Source: Brevibacillus agri
GTDB lineage: Bacteria; Bacillota; Bacilli; Brevibacillales; Brevibacillaceae
NCBI RefSeq assembly: GCF_004117055.1
Contig: NZ_CP026363.1
Span: forward strand, 602,001-666,000
Direction of reading: 5' to 3'
DNA: 64,000 nt
Positions 7,423 through 17,656 of the stretch are shown here, piece after piece (position 1 is the first letter of the stretch; each line of letters begins with the position of its first letter). The translations under genes were made by a program, and so were the position numbers. A model generated the notes under the pieces. It was given only the letters and a program-made list of their open reading frames with translations. It had not been told where the DNA came from and did not search any database.

Positions 7423-8876
7423 GGGACTGTAAAATATTTTGTGTAAACTCTCATTCCACATTCCATTACAATGAAACAAAGTGAGGTTGAGAGAACACAT
7501 GGGACTCATTCCAAAAGACCAGCTGCGCCAACTTATCAAAGAACACAACTTGCAAACCATGGAGGATGTTCAAAAAGCCCTGAAGGATATTTTTGCAGAA
7601 ACACTGCAAGAAATGTTGGAGGCCGAATTGGATACCGAATTGGGCTATGCCAAGCATGACAGCAAGCAGAAGCAGACGAAAAACAGTCGGAACGGCTATA
7701 GCAAAAAAACGGTTACGTCTGAGTATGGGGAGTTGGATCTCACGATTCCCCGTGATCGTCTTGGAGAATTTGAACCTGCGATTGTCAAGAAACACCAGAG
7801 ACATGTAACGGGTATTGAAGATCAAATCGTCTCTATGTACGCCAAAGGCATGAGCACACGGGATATTCAGGATCATTTGCACAATCTGTATGGACTTGAG
7901 GTATCCCCGACCCTTATCTCCAACGTAACAGCTAAACTGTTACCTCTTATCAAGGAATGGCAAAATCGCCCGCTGCAAAGCGTGTATTCCGTTGTTTTCA
8001 TGGATGCCATTCATTTTAAGGTAAAACAGGACGGGCAAATTATCAGCAAAGCCGCCTATATGGTCATTGGCATTGATTTGGAAGGCTATAAGGACGTTCT
8101 TGGCATCTGGATCGGAGAAAACGAGTCAGCCAAGTTCTGGCTACATGTGTTGACGGATCTGAAAAATCGTGGCGTTTAGGACATTTTGATTATCTGTGTA
8201 GACAATTTAAAAGGCTTCAGCGAAGCCATTGCAGCCAGCTATCCGCAAACGGAGGTTCAAAAATGTATCATCCACCAGATCCGCAATTCCATCAAATATG
8301 TGTCGTACAAGGATTTGAAGAAGATTACTACGGCCTTGCGTCCGATCTATACGGCCCCAACGGAAGAGGCGGCTCTCCTGGAATTGGATCAATTTGAGGA
8401 GACCTGGGGAAAACAGTATCCCCTGATTGTCCGGTCGTGGCGGAGTAACTGGGATGAACTGGCGACCTTTTTCAAGTACTCCCCTGAGTTGCGCAAGCTC
8501 ATCTATACAACGAATATGATCGAAAGCTACCATCGACAACTCCGGAAGGTGACAAAGGGAAAAAGTATCTTTCCGACGGATGAATCGCTACTCAAAATGC
8601 TATATTTGGCGACGATGGATGTCATTCGGAAGTGGACAGGGCGGGTCCAAAATTGGGGGCAAATCCTTCTCCAGTTGACTGTACATTTCCCAGAACGGGT
8701 ACAGATTCGATGAAGGGCTTTACATGGAGGGGCGGGCATGATAGGCTACTTTGCCTTGCGATGGTGTGAACTTCTCCATCGCCCAATCGCAAGAACTCAT
8801 GCCCGCCAGTGGCTCCATGTCAAGCCCGACATATGAAGCATCGTTTTCACGTTTACACAAAAATCTTGACAGACTC
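7423..8876 (+). mobile_element. IS256-family insertion sequence
   Basis: The ends are imperfect inverted repeats (left GACTGTAAAATATTTTGTGT, right complement GTCTGTCAAGATTTTTGTGT). A 9-bp target duplication ATATTCTTG is visible at 7414-7422 and 8877-8885, so both boundaries are exact. Length 1454 bp, normal for the family, with one transposase gene. Confidence 0.9.
7499..8713 (+). pseudogene. IS256 transposase with in-frame amber codon
   Basis: A Mutator/IS256-type DDE transposase of about 404 codons, starting MGLIPKDQLRQLIKEHN. Conserved parts are present on both sides of the break: VFMDAIHFK with the first catalytic Asp, IGIDLEGYKDVLGIW, then DILIICVDNLKGF (second Asp) and the C-terminal TTNMIESYHRQLRKVTKGK segment with the Glu. 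TAG at 8177-8179 replaces what should be Glu (NRGV-E-DIL) in the same frame, so a single base change inactivated it. The intact ends could still be mobilised by another copy. Confidence 0.9.
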
Positions 8877-9123
8877 ATATTCTTGAATTCCTGATAAGCT
8901 GTTTCCTTTGTTCACCAACTGGAATAGCATTTTACCTGTTTCTATAATGAAACACTAATATTTATATAGATTAATCAGTTTGATCCCATCAGGGGGAATA
9001 GGAAATTGCTTTTGTGTGAGCCCACCTGTGGGCGTAACCGCTCGCAGGTGAACTCATGCAGGTTTATTGGGTGTTTTTTGGATATCTTTCTGCCGTTTTT
9101 CCTAGTATATGGTATCCGTATGC

Positions 9124-9816
9124 TTAGATAGTATGACGTACTATTTCCTTTAACTCTTTTGCTACCTTTTCTTTGACCACTCCACTATCGATTACCTTGT
9201 CTTTATTTGTACGGTGTACTTTTTTTAAATAATCCTTGTGTTTGTTTTTATGAGTAAACGGAATAAAAAGATTACTTATAAAAAAGAGGACAATGCTTTT
9301 TATTTCCTCTATAGTTTTAGCAGGGATCTTCATTTTATATGTAGAGTTATCATCATGAATGACTAGGCTTGAATCTCTCTGAAGGGCTTTGTAGTCGTAA
9401 TCAAATTGATAAAATTTATGGGTATAGAGATGCTCGTCTCGGATGTTGTTTCGTAGAGGATTTCTTTCATTAAAGATTTTGCGATTGTTCAGGAGATTTT
9501 GGTTAATGCCCCCTCGGATAAATTCCCAATTCTTCTTAATGGAAGTGGTTTCTGTAACATATTCTAGATAACTATAGTACTCTATACCGAATTTCCGAAG
9601 GTTCATTACATTGACGACTTTCTCCATTAAGAGCCGAAATTGCTGTAGTGGAAAATATTCATACCCAACCCGGTAGTCTAGACAGTTTTTGTATTCATAC
9701 GCGATTCGCTTCATTGTTTCTTTAATTCGTGTTTCAATGTCATTTTTGGGACTAAGATTCTGAATAGCCTTCCACAAGATACGATCCAATTTTGTTCTTT
9801 TACCCATATTGTTCAT
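9124..9816 (-). CDS. Unknown protein, second gene of minus-strand module
   Basis: A 230-aa soluble protein rich in Lys, Asn and Tyr, with no signal peptide and one short hydrophobic stretch (IVLFFISNLFIPF near 185-197). Its start codon overlaps the stop of the preceding winged-helix gene (ATGA at 9813-9816), so both are translated as a coupled pair. Two stretches of aromatic and basic residues (about 50-60, 120-140) could bind nucleic acid. I recognise no family. The pair sits head-to-head with the type III restriction genes and may be a separate small module. Confidence 0.65.
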   Translation of the reverse strand: MNNMGKRTKLDRILWKAIQNLSPKNDIETRIKETMKRIAYEYKNCLDYRVGYEYFPLQQFRLLMEKVVNVMNLRKFGIEYYSYLEYVTETTSIKKNWEFIRGGINQNLLNNRKIFNERNPLRNNIRDEHLYTHKFYQFDYDYKALQRDSSLVIHDDNSTYKMKIPAKTIEEIKSIVLFFISNLFIPFTHKNKHKDYLKKVHRTNKDKVIDSGVVKEKVAKELKEIVRHTI

Positions 9817-10172
9817 CTCCTTATTTGATCAATCAATCGAGGTAGCCACCTAAAGCGATATCCCTTCTCAAAATTTTCGGTAACCCCTTCCTCAAGAATA
9901 CCCAAGGAAATCAAACTAGCGAAAGATTTAGAGACTACTGATTTTTCCAAAAATAGATCTACACAGACTTGTTTCTGTGTAATTCGTACAAATTCCACAT
10001 CATCCAGTTCCGTCAAGAGGTACAGGATCAGACGGAAATCCTTTTTATTTAACCTATCGTCTTCAGCCAGCTCCAACAGAAAGGATTTATTGATTTTTAC
10101 AGTCCTTGTTTTTTGTTCAATTTTAGCCAATGAGCGCCATCCCTTCAATGAAATTGGTTGCAAAAATAGCAA
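9813..10172 (-). CDS. Winged-helix protein, first gene of minus-strand module
   Basis: About 119 aa. Residues roughly 35-95 show a winged-helix pattern (FRLILYLLTEL, ITQKQVCVDLFLEKSVVSKS, LISLGILEEG) similar in layout to RepL/MarR-type domains. The start at TTG 10172 is uncertain because no clear ribosome site precedes it. It is coupled by ATGA to the 230-aa gene. It could be a regulator of the pair or an initiator of a small replicon; neither can be proved here. Confidence 0.55.
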   Translation of the reverse strand: MLFLQPISLKGWRSLAKIEQKTRTVKINKSFLLELAEDDRLNKKDFRLILYLLTELDDVEFVRITQKQVCVDLFLEKSVVSKSFASLISLGILEEGVTENFEKGYRFRWLPRLIDQIRR

Positions 10173-10446
10173 CTTAAAATGACAAGTAAAAATTGAGACT
10201 GGAGACGATTTTACCTTAGAATGATCCGCTTGTCAACTCAACAAATTCCTAATAAGCCCAAAGCGAGTTCCAATTCTGTACTTGCAAACTTTACTGTTAA
10301 CAAGAAACAGTATTTTTTCCCATGGAATAATCCTCCAATTGGAGGATTTTCACGTATTCTGTCGAATTATTACCCCATCTACAGTGGATTGCTTACTTCT
10401 ATTTCAATAAGCGGAATTGTTGCTTCTTCGACTATTAACCACTAGA

Positions 10447-10553
10447 AAAACGGTCGAAGTGTTCCGAGCCGACTGGCCCGAATACGGTTTTCGGAGTATT
10501 GCACAACAGAGGGTATTCCCGAAGAAATAATGGCACGGTTGGAACGTGCTTAA
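10447..10553 (+). pseudogene. Frameshifted C-terminal gene remnant before mod
   Basis: One frame reads KTVEVFRADWPEYGF and the continuing sequence reads EYCTTEGIPEEIMARLERA-stop in another frame, so the break is near 10490. The composition looks like real protein rather than noise. It ends 31 bp before the mod start and could be the tail of a gene that once led the operon. Identity unknown. Confidence 0.4.
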
Positions 10554-10584
10554 ATATTGAAGTAATCCAAAAGGAGCACGCTTG

Positions 10585-12222
10585 ATGAGTATCAACATTT
10601 CAAAGCAAAAACGTGACGAGTTGACAACCAAGATAGAGGCAATTCGTTCATTTCTATTGAAGGCCTCGCAAGACGAGAATAAGGAGAGTCTTTTGACGTT
10701 CCTTGGGCAGATCGAAAAAGAGGTCAAGGGCAAAAAATATGGCTTGGTATTTGAAGAGCATCGGGAAACGATTGACGAAGTGCTAGATTCTCATATTCCT
10801 ATACTATCTGAAGAACCAAGTCTGTTTATTGAAAATGGCGGGGATATTAATTTTCTGTTAGAAGGTGATAATCTGGCGGCGCTACGGTTGCTGGAAAAGA
10901 CCTATCGCAGAAAGATTGATCTAATTTATATTGATCCGCCATATAACACCGGAAATAAGGATTTTATCTATGATGATTCTTTCGTGGATAAGACAGATAG
11001 TTATATTCATAGCAAATGGCTTTCATTTATGGAACGTCGTTTGAAGATTGCAAAGAACTTGCTTTCTGAGAATGGATCGATTTTTATTTCAATTGACGAG
11101 CATGAGTATGCCAACCTCAGGCTCTTGTGCAATCAAATTATGGGGGAAGAAAGACATGTCGCTACTATAGCATGGCAAAAAAGATATTCGCGCGAAAACC
11201 GTGAAGCGATCGGTGATTCACATGAATATATTGTGATTTACGCATATGATGTTGATAAATTCAAAGAGTTTCGGAATAGATTACCACTAACAGATAAACA
11301 AAAGAAACTATATAAAAATCCAGACAATGATCCACGTGGCCCATGGCAGTCAGTTTCATTACTAGCACAGGGATATAGGACGAATCAAATGTATAAAATA
11401 ATCGCTCCTAATGGTACTGAACATTATCCACCTCAAGGTCGGTGCTGGAGCACAATTGAAAGCGAATTTCTAAAGGCTTTTAACGACGATCGTATATATT
11501 TTGGATCAGATGGAAATGGTGTACCTCGCAGAAAGCAGTTTTTATACGAAGCGAAGGGGCTTGTCCCGTGGAGTTGGTGGCCACATGAAGAAGTAGGACA
11601 TACAGATGAAGCAAAAAAAGAAACAGGGATAATCCTTGACAATATGACAGCATTTTCAACGCCTAAACCTATTCGCTTAATAGATCGTATTATTACTATT
11701 GCTTCTGGCCCAAACAGTATCATATTGGACTTTTTTGCAGGCAGCGGTACTACTGGTCATGCCGTGTTGGCACACAATGCAGTGCAAGAAAAAAGCAAAC
11801 GCAAATTTATCCTTTGCACTAACAATGAAAATGGAATTTGTCGCAAGGTCACATATGAACGAATCAAGCGTGTAATTGCCAATGAAGGATACAGAGCCAG
11901 CTTGAAGTACTATAAGATTGATTACGTATCAATTAACGAACGAATGTACTACGAGTATGCAGATGAACTTCTGCTTCATATTCGTGAATTGGTGGAACTA
12001 GAGAATGGCGTTAACTTCACGCGTAATGCCGAGCTTGCCATTGTGTTGACGGATGATGAGATGGATGAGTTTGTCGAAAACACGGACGCATTCGAGAAAT
12101 GCGTCCGACTCTATAAAGGTCATGACGTTCTGCTCTCCGGAAAACAAGAAGAGATACTCAAAGAACGGGGCGTGGAGATTATCACGATCCCCAATTACTT
12201 CTACAAGGAACTGGAGGGCTAA
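10585..12222 (+). CDS. mod: Type III restriction-modification methyltransferase (Mod)
   Basis: A 545-aa N6-adenine DNA methyltransferase of the beta class. The catalytic DPPY is at 117-120 (YIDPPYNTG) and the AdoMet-binding FFAGSGTTG motif follows at 383-391, the order that defines beta enzymes. ATG 10585 has AGGAG about 10 bases upstream. Mod recognises and methylates one strand of a short site and is also needed by Res for cleavage. The variable region between the two motifs (about 190-330) should set specificity. Res begins 3 bp after the stop. It is shorter than many Mods (about 600-650 aa) but no motif is missing. Confidence 0.9.
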   Translation: MSINISKQKRDELTTKIEAIRSFLLKASQDENKESLLTFLGQIEKEVKGKKYGLVFEEHRETIDEVLDSHIPILSEEPSLFIENGGDINFLLEGDNLAALRLLEKTYRRKIDLIYIDPPYNTGNKDFIYDDSFVDKTDSYIHSKWLSFMERRLKIAKNLLSENGSIFISIDEHEYANLRLLCNQIMGEERHVATIAWQKRYSRENREAIGDSHEYIVIYAYDVDKFKEFRNRLPLTDKQKKLYKNPDNDPRGPWQSVSLLAQGYRTNQMYKIIAPNGTEHYPPQGRCWSTIESEFLKAFNDDRIYFGSDGNGVPRRKQFLYEAKGLVPWSWWPHEEVGHTDEAKKETGIILDNMTAFSTPKPIRLIDRIITIASGPNSIILDFFAGSGTTGHAVLAHNAVQEKSKRKFILCTNNENGICRKVTYERIKRVIANEGYRASLKYYKIDYVSINERMYYEYADELLLHIRELVELENGVNFTRNAELAIVLTDDEMDEFVENTDAFEKCVRLYKGHDVLLSGKQEEILKERGVEIITIPNYFYKELEG

Positions 12223-12225
12223 AAG

Positions 12226-14445
12226 ATGAGTATACCAGCAGATTTTCAACTGAAGGCAATCGCTGACCTTATGGACGCTATGAAGGGCGATAAACGTGAG
12301 ATCATCTTAAAAAGCTGCACTGGTAGCGGCAAGACTATCATTCTCACATTTTTTATGGATGAGTACTTGAAGTGTTTTGATAAGACTGTCTTCATCTGGC
12401 TTACTCCAGGAAAGGGAGATCTTGAAGTTCAGAGCAAGCGAAAGATGGATAAATATATTCATGGAGCTCAGACGAAGACCCTCGTCGATATCATGACGAC
12501 TGGCTTTGAAGCAAACGACGTTTGCTTCATCAATTGGGAAACACTCAATAAGAAAAGCAACAACGCCCTGAAAGACGGCGAACGTACAAACTTTCTTGAA
12601 CATATCGAAAAGGCATTTAACGACGACTTGTCGTTCAAAATCATTGTCGATGAAAGCCATGAGGGAGATACGATTAAGGGCAAGGAAATCATTGAATATT
12701 TTCAGACAGATAAAATTATCCGTGCCTCTGCTACCCCAAAAAATTATACCGACGCGACATGGATTATTGTCCCGGAAGCCGAGGTTATCGCTGCTGAATT
12801 GATAAAGAAAGTCCTAATCATAAATGAGGGTGTGAAGCAGGGAGATGAAGTTGTAGACCAGATTGATTATCTGCTAACTAAGGCTCTTGAAAAGCAGCGG
12901 AAGCTATATTCTTCGTTTGCTTCCCATGGCGCGAACGTTAACCCTCTTATTGTCGTGCAATTGCCGAATAAAAACGATGTTCTTTTGGATGGCGTGGAGA
13001 GATGGTTTGCCTCTAAAGAGATAACCTACGAAAACGGACTTCTTGCTGTTCGCCTTGCCGAACGTCATGAGAATACCGCAGGCATCGAAGAACCGACAGC
13101 TAAGCCCGTCGCTATCATTATTAAACAGGCAATCGCTACTGGCTGGGATTGCCCGAGGGCACATATCCTTGTTAAGCTCCGCGACCATATGAGCGAGACT
13201 TTCGAGATTCAGACGATTGGGCGGATCCGGCGTATGCCGGAGGGGAAGCATTATGATGAACCGCTTCTCGACAGTTGTTACCTGTATACCATGGATGAAA
13301 AGTTTACCGAAAGCGTTAAGATGAGTCTTGGAAAGGGTGCGCTGGAGGCAGCTAACTTGCATCTAAAGGAATCTCTTAAGTCAGTTAAACTGGTCTGCGA
13401 ACAGGTGTCTGGAATTGCGTTTTCACGTGATCAGCGTCAAATACTCCAGACAATATATGCGTACTTCAAAAAACACTATAATATCGATACAAGAACTATC
13501 GAGAACAAAAAGCGCCTAGAGGCTAACGATTTTCTCATTTCAAATTATGTGCGCCAATATGTGACCGAAGAAAATAAGATTATTGCAGCCGGTGATAGAA
13601 GCAGCTACAAAGACCTTAAAATGACGTATATTCAGGCTCCTATTAATACAACCATTCATGGTAGGGAATATCATCATATTGTAGGGGAAATCTCCCTGCG
13701 CGTCGGCTTGAAATACGAAGATCTAAACGCGATCTTCCGTCGTTTGTTCGTTAGGACTGCTGGGAAGAAGCCAAATATCAATCAAATTCTCCTGCTAGAG
13801 AACCGAGAGCTTTACGCATTTGTGCTTAATAACCGCGAATTGCTCAAAAACGCTGTAAGAAATGCGGCATCTGAACTAGGTGATCAACTGCACCTTGAAT
13901 TTAATGCATTGTCAGATAAAACAACGAAAAAAGACTTCTGGTTACCTCGTGAATGTCTGTTCACCTATGACGCAACTGAAAAATCACAGAGGGTGTTATT
14001 AAAAAGCGTGTATGAAGGCTATTTGTCATCCGCCGCACCACGGTCATCCTCTGAAAAGAAATTTGAGAAATATTGTGAATCGGCGGCAAGCGTTCAGTGG
14101 GTTTATAAGAACGGCGATAAGGGAGCAGAATATTTATCCATTGTTTATGAAGATGCCTACGGCAAAGCTCGGGTGTTTTTCCCTGATTACGTTGTTTGCG
14201 TCAATGGAGAGATTTGGATTATCGAAACAAAGGGCGGATTTGATAAGTATGGCAACAGCGAAGATATCGACAAGTTCTCACCGCGCAAATTTGCTGTTCT
14301 CAAAGCATACATCGATAAGTACAACCTGAAGGGTGGCTTCGTTCGCGAGGATAAAAAAAGTGATGAGCTTTGTATCTGTATGGAGGAATACAGCGATGAT
14401 GTGTCAAGTGCGTCCTGGTCGCTCCTGAGAGATATTATAAGTTAG
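12226..14445 (+). CDS. res: Type III restriction enzyme (Res), helicase-nuclease
   Basis: A 739-aa superfamily 2 translocase fused to a nuclease. Walker A is G33SGKT37, Walker B is D142ESH, motif III is SATPK near 165, and ATGWDCPRAHILVKLRD plus GRIRR mark motifs V and VI. The C-terminal nuclease signature is PD at 653-654 followed by ETK at 667-669, a PD-(D/E)xK site. It partners Mod, uses ATP to communicate along DNA and cuts unmodified DNA. It is short compared with EcoP1I Res (about 970 aa). The HamA-like gene starts 11 bp after its stop, suggesting a single transcript. Confidence 0.88.
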   Translation: MSIPADFQLKAIADLMDAMKGDKREIILKSCTGSGKTIILTFFMDEYLKCFDKTVFIWLTPGKGDLEVQSKRKMDKYIHGAQTKTLVDIMTTGFEANDVCFINWETLNKKSNNALKDGERTNFLEHIEKAFNDDLSFKIIVDESHEGDTIKGKEIIEYFQTDKIIRASATPKNYTDATWIIVPEAEVIAAELIKKVLIINEGVKQGDEVVDQIDYLLTKALEKQRKLYSSFASHGANVNPLIVVQLPNKNDVLLDGVERWFASKEITYENGLLAVRLAERHENTAGIEEPTAKPVAIIIKQAIATGWDCPRAHILVKLRDHMSETFEIQTIGRIRRMPEGKHYDEPLLDSCYLYTMDEKFTESVKMSLGKGALEAANLHLKESLKSVKLVCEQVSGIAFSRDQRQILQTIYAYFKKHYNIDTRTIENKKRLEANDFLISNYVRQYVTEENKIIAAGDRSSYKDLKMTYIQAPINTTIHGREYHHIVGEISLRVGLKYEDLNAIFRRLFVRTAGKKPNINQILLLENRELYAFVLNNRELLKNAVRNAASELGDQLHLEFNALSDKTTKKDFWLPRECLFTYDATEKSQRVLLKSVYEGYLSSAAPRSSSEKKFEKYCESAASVQWVYKNGDKGAEYLSIVYEDAYGKARVFFPDYVVCVNGEIWIIETKGGFDKYGNSEDIDKFSPRKFAVLKAYIDKYNLKGGFVREDKKSDELCICMEEYSDDVSSASWSLLRDIIS

Positions 14446-14456
14446 GGGGCATAGCG

Positions 14457-15146
14457 GTGAAGGTTATTGAATGCAAACCCATACAACATACAGGTACCTG
14501 CAGTATTACCTTCATACGTATTGATCCAGAAAATCTGCAAGATACGCTTTCTGCAATCATTAAGGCCTTGATGGATTTATCGTGGCTCAGCCGTTTCGAT
14601 CAGGACTATATGAAAGACAGCTTTAGTCTGCGAGCCAACGAAACAATTGCCGACATACGGAAAAAAATTGCTGATTCTTCAGATGACAAAGTAACCAAAG
14701 AAGCAGGAGAATATGTGGTATCTGAGTTAGCTAGAGAATCCCTAATAAGTAAGATGAACTATCTAGATATTCCCCTTGCCGAGTTGCTCGGTATGAAAGT
14801 CTCGGGCAATCCCGGATTTGATTTTCACAGTCAGAATAACTGTACGCACACAGTCATTTTCGGAGAAGCAAAATATAATTCTCGGCAGAGTGCATACGAT
14901 TCAGCAATCAAGCAAGTATATCAGTTTATAACGGATAAAAAAGACATTAAGCAAATCGTAGACTTACATCCTTTCTGTACCCAAGAAGCTCTAACCAGAG
15001 CGAACAGCGGGTTTAAAGGCTTTGCAATTGCGTTTTCAGCAAAATCCACATCAAGCGATACCTTAATAGCCAACATTTTAGAGCATACCAATTTCGGGGA
15101 GGTATCAAGGCACGAGGAGATAGTAATAGTGGCGGTGAATATATGA
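14457..15146 (+). CDS. hamA: HamA-like nuclease (DUF1837), Hachiman component
   Basis: A 229-aa protein with a PD-(D/E)xK-like core: GFD122FH followed by FGE137AK139Y, the pattern of the DUF1837/HamA family. The GTG start at 14457 has TAGGGGG about 8 bases upstream. It overlaps the helicase gene by 4 bp (ATGA), the usual arrangement of Hachiman. In characterised Hachiman systems HamA is a DNase held inactive by HamB and released on sensing abnormal DNA. Here it is also joined to Res upstream by only 11 bp. Identification rests on motif and partner, so moderately sure. Confidence 0.8.
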   Translation: MKVIECKPIQHTGTCSITFIRIDPENLQDTLSAIIKALMDLSWLSRFDQDYMKDSFSLRANETIADIRKKIADSSDDKVTKEAGEYVVSELARESLISKMNYLDIPLAELLGMKVSGNPGFDFHSQNNCTHTVIFGEAKYNSRQSAYDSAIKQVYQFITDKKDIKQIVDLHPFCTQEALTRANSGFKGFAIAFSAKSTSSDTLIANILEHTNFGEVSRHEEIVIVAVNI

Positions 15147-17506
15147 TGGCTACAGAATCGAAAAACCGGATAGCTGAGATTCGAGATGGGGAAAATCTGG
15201 GTGAGCATTTTGCTTATGCAAGGGAACGTCTCTTCAAAGAGGGTTCCGTCAATATTTCCGTGCTTGAGATCCTCTCTTACTTGAAACTGTTTCAGCCGAG
15301 TTTCTTTGCAGAGCATGAGGATGATGTTGTTGAGATGATGGGCTTGTTTTTCAAAAAGCCAAAAGTTGAATCATTTATAAGTCTCATTTTTTCTGATTAT
15401 GGAAAATACATACAAGCAGAGTTCGGTGAAGAATATACGCCCGTACAGGCGGATATCCTGAAGAAAATTCGCAAGATGCAGACGTTCAGTTTCTCTGCTC
15501 CAACAAGTACGGGGAAATCATTCGTGTTCCGTAGTTTGATAAAAGATGCCGATTATGACGTTGCTGTCGTTGTACCGTCACGAGCCTTGATAAATGAGTA
15601 TTATGACAGAGTTCATGATATTATCGATGACAAGGCAGTTAACATACTTACCTTCGTCGACATCATAAACATAAAACACGCCAAGAGAAATGTGTTCATC
15701 CTCACGCCCGAACGCGCAAGAGAGTTGTTCAAGCTAAAAGACAAGCTCAACATCGGGCTTGTTTTGTTTGACGAAGCCCAGCTGAGTGACGAAGAATCTG
15801 TGCGCGGACTTTATTTTGACAGTATCGTGAGACGTGTTCAGAAAGCGTTTCCATTTGCGAAATGTATTTTTGCCCATCCGTTTATAGCCAATCCCGAAGC
15901 CCAGCTTAAGAAAAATCATGTTGACATTGATGAAAATGCCGCAGCCTTGCAGTACGAGCAGAAAAATGTTGGACAGATATTTTACACTCATGATACCTCT
16001 ACTGGAGAGTTCCATCACTTCGGCATCGACAAGAACGTGATGGGAGATAGGAAAATAAAGGCTCGGTTCGACCCAATCGAGAAAGCAATTAAGGATGGCG
16101 GGAGTATACTTATTTATGTTCCAAAACAGCATATTTATAACGAACAGGTGTATTCAGGATTTAAAAAGTACATTGACCTATGTCAGCCAATCTCTGATCC
16201 AGCGGCACTTGAGTTAGTTGAAAAAATGCGGGAATATGTTGGAGCATCAAATGGCAAGAACGAAAATTATATTTCAAAAACGCTCGAATACCTGAAGCGT
16301 GGCATCGTAGTGCATCATGGCTCCATCCCTCTCCGAGCTAGACTCATATTAGAACATTTCACTCAACAAGGATTTTGCCGCATTTGCTTTGCGACATCTA
16401 CGTTGGAGCAAGGGATTAACATGCCTTTCGATGTTGTATATCTCGACCGGTTTGAAAGAAGCAAGCCTCTTTCAGTTAAAAATCTTATCGGAAGAGCCGG
16501 TCGGTCAACGCCGAATGATGTATTTGATTTTGGAGCAGCTATAGTCAAAAAAAATAATATGAGCCCTTTTCGCTTCGTGATAACAAAGTCGGAGAATATT
16601 TCTGAAAAATCACATTTGGATAAAGAAAATGAGGGATTAGACCCAAAATATGAGGAGTTCAAGGAAGCAATAAAAACTGACCAGTTTAATGATGAGTATA
16701 ACTTGACGAACAATGATGTGGAAAAACTGGCAAGCGATGATATTACAGAAATAATTCCAACTTTACTTGATATCATGTTCAACGAGGATGGCTCTTTAAT
16801 CTACCCGAGGTGGGACAATGAAGAAATCAACGACAGAAAGGCTATGTACCAGGATTTCTATTCGTTATACCAAATGTATTTAGGCAGGGAGTTAACTGCC
16901 GCAGAAAAAAGCATTCTGAACCAAGCAATAAAAATCATGCTCTGGAGAGTTTACAAGAAAACGTTTAGTCTTATCTGCCAATATCGATATGACTATGCTT
17001 CAAGGAAGAAAGACAGAGATGCGCTGGACAGGCAGGGAAATGATGAGGAGAAAAGCAAACTAAAGTCCCAGTTTCTTCGCGAATATGCCGACATACCTGA
17101 TATGAAACTTCATAACTACTCGTTATTTGGTGGTACACCCGCCGAAAAGGTGGATTACGACCGAATAATCTATGATACTTATGATTATTTGGATAAACTG
17201 ATTGGTTTTAAGCTAGCAGATATTTTTTATGCTATTTTCCATCAATATTATGAATTGTCAAAAGACCCTCGAGCTTTACGGTTGGCAAAATATATCCGCT
17301 ATGGTACGGATGTCGAGCGTGAAATCTGGATGCTTAGATATGGTTTAACATTTGAGGATATCGAATGGGCGGCACCTTGTATAGAGTCGATTGATGAACA
17401 AGAAATTGTCTTTAATGAAAAATATGACGAATTAACCGAAGACCAACTCGCTGTGCTGGAAAGGTTTCATTATTCAACAGATAATAAAGGACAACCTGAA
17501 TCCTAA
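15143..17506 (+). CDS. hamB: HamB-like DEAD/DEAH helicase, Hachiman component
   Basis: A 787-aa superfamily 2 helicase. Walker A is STGKS with K125, Walker B is D210EAQ, and the second RecA domain shows HHGSIPL, ATSTLEQGINMPFD and LIGRAGRS motifs (about 390-455), as in Ski2-like/HamB helicases. The N-terminal 100 residues are helical, and a long helical C-terminus follows. ATG 15143 overlaps the HamA stop. It is the last gene of the four-gene run, closed by a terminator at 17627. Expected role: loading on or translocating along DNA and controlling HamA. Confidence 0.85.
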   Translation: MMATESKNRIAEIRDGENLGEHFAYARERLFKEGSVNISVLEILSYLKLFQPSFFAEHEDDVVEMMGLFFKKPKVESFISLIFSDYGKYIQAEFGEEYTPVQADILKKIRKMQTFSFSAPTSTGKSFVFRSLIKDADYDVAVVVPSRALINEYYDRVHDIIDDKAVNILTFVDIINIKHAKRNVFILTPERARELFKLKDKLNIGLVLFDEAQLSDEESVRGLYFDSIVRRVQKAFPFAKCIFAHPFIANPEAQLKKNHVDIDENAAALQYEQKNVGQIFYTHDTSTGEFHHFGIDKNVMGDRKIKARFDPIEKAIKDGGSILIYVPKQHIYNEQVYSGFKKYIDLCQPISDPAALELVEKMREYVGASNGKNENYISKTLEYLKRGIVVHHGSIPLRARLILEHFTQQGFCRICFATSTLEQGINMPFDVVYLDRFERSKPLSVKNLIGRAGRSTPNDVFDFGAAIVKKNNMSPFRFVITKSENISEKSHLDKENEGLDPKYEEFKEAIKTDQFNDEYNLTNNDVEKLASDDITEIIPTLLDIMFNEDGSLIYPRWDNEEINDRKAMYQDFYSLYQMYLGRELTAAEKSILNQAIKIMLWRVYKKTFSLICQYRYDYASRKKDRDALDRQGNDEEKSKLKSQFLREYADIPDMKLHNYSLFGGTPAEKVDYDRIIYDTYDYLDKLIGFKLADIFYAIFHQYYELSKDPRALRLAKYIRYGTDVEREIWMLRYGLTFEDIEWAAPCIESIDEQEIVFNEKYDELTEDQLAVLERFHYSTDNKGQPES

Positions 17507-17626
17507 TCATGTCATGGATGAAACTGTTTTTTCTACTCCAACTTTGTAGTAAAACCTCTCATGCGAGAGGGCGCATCGTTGGCAGAGATGAGGTTAGGGG
17601 TTGGACTCTTCTGTCTCCACCACGAG

Positions 17627-17656
17627 AAACCCGACATCATGAGTCGGGTTTTTGTT
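17627..17656 (+). terminator. Rho-independent terminator after hamB
   Basis: AAACCCGAC (17627-17635) pairs with GTCGGGTTT (17643-17651), 7-nt loop, then a T-rich run. It ends the Mod-Res-HamA-HamB transcript about 120 bp after the last stop. Confidence 0.8.

Noticed and set aside
10221-10445. 74-codon frame between the minus-strand pair and mod
   Set aside because: No ribosome site and low-complexity composition; looks non-coding.
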